Origin: Sitta carolinensis
Lineage: Eukaryota > Chordata > Aves > Passeriformes > Sittidae
Assembly (NCBI GenBank): GCA_032173965.1
Contig: CM063288.1
Span: forward strand, 15,976,501-16,040,500
Reading direction: 5' to 3'
DNA length: 64,000 bases
The position numbers and the translations under genes are program-made. Below, in pieces: positions 56,643 to 64,000 of this stretch. Below the pieces are notes generated by a model. The model ran no database searches, was not told the DNA's origin, and was given only the letters and a program-made list of their open reading frames with translations. Positions within the stretch are counted from its first letter, which is position 1, and each line of letters starts with the position of its first letter.

Positions 56643-57185
56643 CCAGCCCCAGACTGTGAAACCACCCAGGAGGAGTTGCTTTCCCAGTGGAACCCTGGCC
56701 ACTGGGATAGGGCAGTTTGGCTGTATCACCCTGTCCTGCACAAGCCAGATTTTTGGGCTGGCCCAGGTACCATCACACTGCTAGACTGCCCTAGGACCAG
56801 TCGCAGCTCAGAGTAGGGCATGGCAGGGCAGGGATAGGCACAGTCTATGGCAAAGGCATCACTGCCCTGCCAAAGCTAGGCTGCTGTCTGCAACCAGACT
56901 AGCCCTCATCTCTCCTCACCTGCTTCCCTCCTGCAGTTCTGTGACCCCACAAAGATTGGTGTCTTGCTCCTGCTGCAGAGTTCAACAGCTCCCCCCTGTG
57001 CTCCACGAAGGGCCAGGCTGCTGAAACAGGACCAGGATGTGCCTGGGTGAGCCCATGCCGGGACCTCACACTGGTGGCAGGGCTGGCAGCACACATGGCA
57101 CCATAAGTGAGCCCTCTCCCAGCAGCACAGCTTGTTGGAAAGCTTAATGGGATGAGTGAAATAAACCTGTTCCCTTTACTAAAGT
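56589..57185 (+). other. INHA: INHA 3' untranslated region
   Basis: The stretch runs from the stop codon to just past the AATAAA at 57160-57165. It begins with the second copy of the 41-bp duplication and has no coding similarity. Confidence 0.7.
57160..57165 (+). terminator. INHA: Poly(A) signal AATAAA of INHA
   Basis: A canonical AATAAA lies 572 bp after the INHA stop codon and is followed by TGTTCCCTTT, a suitable downstream element. Confidence 0.8.
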
Positions 57186-57771
57186 AGCCTGGAAACTCCA
57201 ACTTCCACCAGAGGCAACCACGGAGGTGGCATGTGGTTGTGCAATGGGATATGACCTCCCTGGGTGCTTCTAGAAGGAGGAATGAGGGTATGGGCAAATA
57301 CTGTTAGAGGCATCTAGTTCTGATTTGGGGTACCAGAGATGGGACTGGAGTATGCTGGCCAAATTGGGCATGCTGTGGCTGGGTTTGATCTTGTCCCAGG
57401 CAGGGGAGTGCAGAGCAGAGCAATATCCCTTCTGCTCCGGGCAACAGGTTGTGCAGAAACGGGAGCAGCAGAGGGCTGGGGAGACATGGGGGCGGTGGGA
57501 GGATGGGGAGGCAGAGGAAAGCCCCTCACGTGGCCCCCTGATAGTGACAGGGCCAAATAGGAATGTGGCCAGTGCAATCCCTGTCCAGCAGGATGACGAA
57601 GGCTGCCCCGGCCACAGCCACCTCCGCAGGCAGGAACAACTGAGTCACCCTGGGCAGCAGGGAGGTCCCAAGGCACGCACGGCAGCTCCAGCCCAGACAC
57701 ACAGGATTCCCTTCCCACCCCTTCCTCCCGAATGAGCGGATGCAGCAGTTCAGTACAAAACGTCTTCAGCC
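57186..57771. other. Short gap between convergent INHA and connexin genes
   Basis: About 590 bp separate the two 3' ends. No gene or repeat was recognised. Confidence 0.6.
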
Positions 57772-57777
57772 TTTACT
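57772..57777 (-). terminator. Variant poly(A) signal AGTAAA of the connexin gene
   Basis: TTTACT on this strand reads AGTAAA on the gene strand, about 960 bp downstream of the connexin stop. It is the best candidate end seen, but a distal or alternative signal could exist; the T-rich stretch just upstream on the gene strand is compatible. Confidence 0.45.
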
Positions 57778-57789
57778 AATATAGATATT

Positions 57790-57809
57790 AAAAAAAAAAA
57801 AAAAAAAAA
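57790..57809. repeat. A20 homopolymer
   Basis: Twenty consecutive A residues are followed by G and six more A. On the connexin strand this is a T run in the 3' UTR. No retroposed gene is attached to it and no target-site duplication was seen. Confidence 0.9.
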
Positions 57810-58733
57810 GAAAAAACAGAGTGACAATCATTTCTGAGTAAAAAACAACGCTACAAAAGTCCCCATGTGACCCAGGCTGAGATGATGAGGAATGCTCCAC
57901 TGGCTCCCGGCCGAGCCCAGCTCGGGGCACCACGTCCCCATTCTGTGAGGCCAGGGTCTGGCTATGTGCAGGGGGTCCCAGCCCTGCAGCCAGAGTGGGA
58001 GGAGACAACTTTTGGTCCAAGGGCAGCCTGCCAGGACGGGGCGGAGGCAGTGGGAATGACAGCCTGTGACCTCTGCACAGACATTTCCAAGCAGACCAGC
58101 CTTGCAACTCATAGCTGCATGCCAGAGTGCTGCGCAGTGTGGCCCCCCAGGCGACAAAGTCACTTTCTGGCAGCACAGTGCCACCAGGACCCCTCCTACC
58201 CCCTCCAAGAGTAATGCCAGCCCAGCACTCTGCCCCACAGCTTGGCCTGGCCAGCAGACCCCCAGACTGCTCCTCTTAAGACCCCCACACCTCAGGGGGT
58301 GGTACCAAAATCACCAGCACATGCACAGCACCAGTCAGTGCTGCCACGGGTGGCAGAGGGTATGGGGGCACAAGGAGGTGTGAGGACAACATGCTGGGGA
58401 AAATGGGTGTGGGAGGAGGAAAACTGGGTGAACCAGGAGATGGGGGGCACCCAGGCCCAGAGTGGAGATTGGGATGGAGTATAAAAATGCCAGGGTGCAC
58501 ATGTTGATGAGTTTATAAAAACATACAAAAATAAGATATTCCCTTTTTGAAAATTAAGTAGGAATGAACCCCACAGCCCCTGACCCCTCTGATGACCACT
58601 GGGACAGGGCTGCCCAGACTGCCCAGCTGGGCAGGCATGTGATATCCTCTGCCCCGTGCTCCTGGCAGGACACTTATCCCACGGCGGTGGTGGCAGCCAC
58701 TCTGGCAGACACTGCTGTTGTCCCTGGCAGCAC

Positions 58734-62199
<3,466 letters not shown>

Positions 62200-62224
<25 letters not shown>

Positions 62225-62750
62225 GGCACACCGGGGCGAGCGGCTCCCGCCGGCAGGGCGGACAAAGCGGTGGGGCGGCGCGCCGCCGCCTCCCGCCGAA
62301 CAAAGGGGCCCGGGGCCGCCCCGCCCCGCTCCCGCCCGCCCGCCGGTGCGTACCGACCGCCCCGCTCCACATCTCCGCCCCGCTGCGCCCCGCGTGTGCC
62401 GCTCCGGCAGCCCGGCTCGGCCAGCCCCGCTCGGCCAGCCCCGCTCCGCGCCAAGCAGCGGCCGCGCCACGCGGCGCGGAGCTCCGGCCCGTCCTGCGCC
62501 CGTCGGGCGGTGCCGCCCTCGTCCTCCCCGCCCGCGGCTTGGGAGGCTGCGCAGGGCTACGGGCAGGGGCCAGCCCCGGCCAAAACTCGCCCAGAGGCGC
62601 GTCCTGTCCCAGCAGCTCCATCCAGCCCCCGCTGACCGGCCCTGCCTCTCCACCCCGCGCTCCCACGCAGCCGTTGGCTCCCGGGGGGCCGATCCCGCCG
62701 AGCGGAGCGGAGGCTCCCTGCCCGCTCAAGGGGAGGCTCCGAACCGCGGT
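62200..62750 (-). promoter_or_regulatory. CpG island, probable connexin promoter and first exon
   Basis: A dense CpG island with several GC boxes. On the minus strand a strong donor GTGAGTG follows 62225, so a non-coding first exon may span about 62450-62225. On the plus strand a GTGAGTCC donor near 62767 also allows a divergent transcript toward the right edge. Long frames through the island have the composition expected of CpG-island DNA. Confidence 0.6.
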
Positions 62751-64000
62751 AACGGGGTGTTCAGGGGTGAGTCCGGCCGCAAGGTTAGAGGAGGGTTCCC
62801 CACCTTCGGCCTGAGAGTCTTCTGCACAGTAACCTCCGGTTCCTTACAGCGTTCTTCCCCGCCCAGTGCAGAGCGAAGATGGAAGAAAGGAGAAATCTGG
62901 TGGCACAGAGGAGAGGTGGCCCCACACGTGGTGGGAACGCGGAACAAGACGTGCCTGTGTGGTGGTAATGTGCCTCAAGCCCTTTGAAGCCCGTGCCGCT
63001 TCTCGTGTCCCAGGCCAAGTTCCTGCAGCAGGACCAGGCTGAGCATGCAGCACCTCGAGATGTGCCCTTAGAGTCACCTACTGCACCGCCAAGGCCAGCA
63101 CAATGGTATCAGCAGCTTTGAGTCACCACCCTGGAGCCGTGCCCTGTCCTTTCACCCAAGGACCCTAGCCACTCACTTTCTGCACTGCTAAAATTTGCTG
63201 TGTGGGAATTTTGTTGGATTTTTGTGTTGAATTTTGTTTGCTGAGTCTCCACGCTGGCCAACCACACCCTTGACGTCCTGGGCGCCTTTGTGTGGGCTTA
63301 AGGAGGGATGCCGAGCAGTCTTGCACAACCATAATAGTCATGCCGAAGCTGGTGTCTGTGTAAGCTCATGAAGCATTGCTTCTTCTTTCTGAAACACGTG
63401 CTCCTTCTGCAGAAGGGTTTCTATGAACTGTCACTCACTCTGGTGCAGTACAGGGGCTGGCTGGGGGAGGACTGAGGCCATGAGGCTGGGGCAAGGAGAG
63501 CTATGGGGACTGTGGCTGTCACATTCAGTGTGGGGTTTTGGTTATTCTGCAGCAGCCCTGCTGCTTCCCTAAATCAGCAATACCACCATAGCATTGTACC
63601 ACACCCACAGAGCAGCTGGACACAGGCTTGGTGCTCTTACATGGGAAGGCAACTGGAACCCCCCCGAGCAGCATTCTGTACCCTGACAGAAATGCAGATG
63701 CGTGCACAACAGGATGGGGAACAGGGCCCTGCTTTGGGCTCTTGCTCCCTCCTTCCTTCTCCCCAGCTCATGGATGGGTCAGTCCCAGGTGACACATTAA
63801 GCACTATGGAGGGAGAACTACAGCAGATGGAGGGGAATTTGACCAGGACACAAAGAAATAGTTTCCACTGAATCCCATTCTCATGCATGCAACTGTGGCA
63901 TTAACATTTTTGTAAGGAAAAAGTGTGTTCCAGACCCAGCAGACACTCTGGTCACAATCTCCATCCCAGACCAGGAGAAACAGGAAGAGGTGGGTGCAAG
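62751..64000. other. Right edge, no gene recognised
   Basis: No exon of a known family and no nameable repeat was found. If synteny with mammals continues, STK11IP should lie further right, but nothing of it is visible here. Confidence 0.5.

Larger units (their letters stand above)
57766..58733 (-). other. Connexin gene 3' untranslated region
   Basis: The interval between the proposed stop at 58734 and the AGTAAA has no coding similarity and includes AT-rich stretches at 58503-58560 and 57780-57845, typical of a 3' UTR. Confidence 0.5.

Noticed and set aside
57790..57809. Poly(A) tract as the tail of a processed pseudogene
   Set aside because: No coding remnant precedes it on the plus strand and no flanking target-site duplication was seen.

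Overview
The window is eukaryotic and almost certainly avian. Its genes are split into short, phase-conserved exons, it is GC-rich with CpG islands at gene starts, and it carries CR1-type LINE remnants and a (CCCAT)n array typical of birds. Gene order matches the vertebrate block ASIC4-CHPF-TMEM198-OBSL1-INHA (human 2q35). After INHA comes a gamma-type connexin that I do not know at this position in mammals. No CRISPR, phage, plasmid or other prokaryotic system is present. All assignments come from reading the translations; no searches were run.

Layout. 1-12.8 kb: no coding gene visible; a (CCCAT)n array, a CR1 fragment, several AT-rich motif clusters and a CpG island at about 11.1-11.6 kb. 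12.80-18.73 kb: ASIC4 (+), ten coding exons and a 2-kb 3' UTR. 18.75-23.74 kb: gene-free gap between two convergent genes. 23.74-28.83 kb: CHPF (-), four exons, CpG-island promoter. 29.2-31.8 kb: gap ending in a 12/24-bp minisatellite. 31.8-37.07 kb: TMEM198 (+). 37.2-52.28 kb: OBSL1 (-), 25 coding exons for about 2,258 residues (23 Ig domains and one FnIII) plus one dead Ig exon. 52.3-54.67 kb: divergent OBSL1/INHA intergenic region. 54.67-57.17 kb: INHA (+), two exons. 57.77-62.45 kb: gamma connexin (-), probably with a non-coding first exon in a CpG island. 62.75-64 kb: nothing recognised.

The genes do not form one pathway. ASIC4 is a degenerin/ENaC-family membrane protein, CHPF a Golgi chondroitin-polymerising factor, TMEM198 a multipass membrane protein linked to Wnt/LRP6 signalling, OBSL1 a cytoskeletal linker of muscle and of the CUL7 3M complex, INHA the inhibin alpha subunit, and the last gene a gap-junction channel protein. 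They are packed as convergent and divergent pairs; TMEM198 and OBSL1 poly(A) signals lie only about 180 bp apart.

Main points. (1) Five single-base frame breaks interrupt otherwise conserved coding exons in four genes, and in each case exon length and splice phase show that one base is missing or extra, so assembly indels are the first suspicion. (2) OBSL1 holds a decayed Ig exon with three lesions, three near-identical Ig exons, and about four more Ig domains than I recall for human OBSL1. (3) TMEM198 appears to use a shifted 5' splice site and has an optimal-context upstream ORF overlapping an in-frame start. (4) The gamma connexin next to INHA looks like an extra gamma-connexin paralogue.
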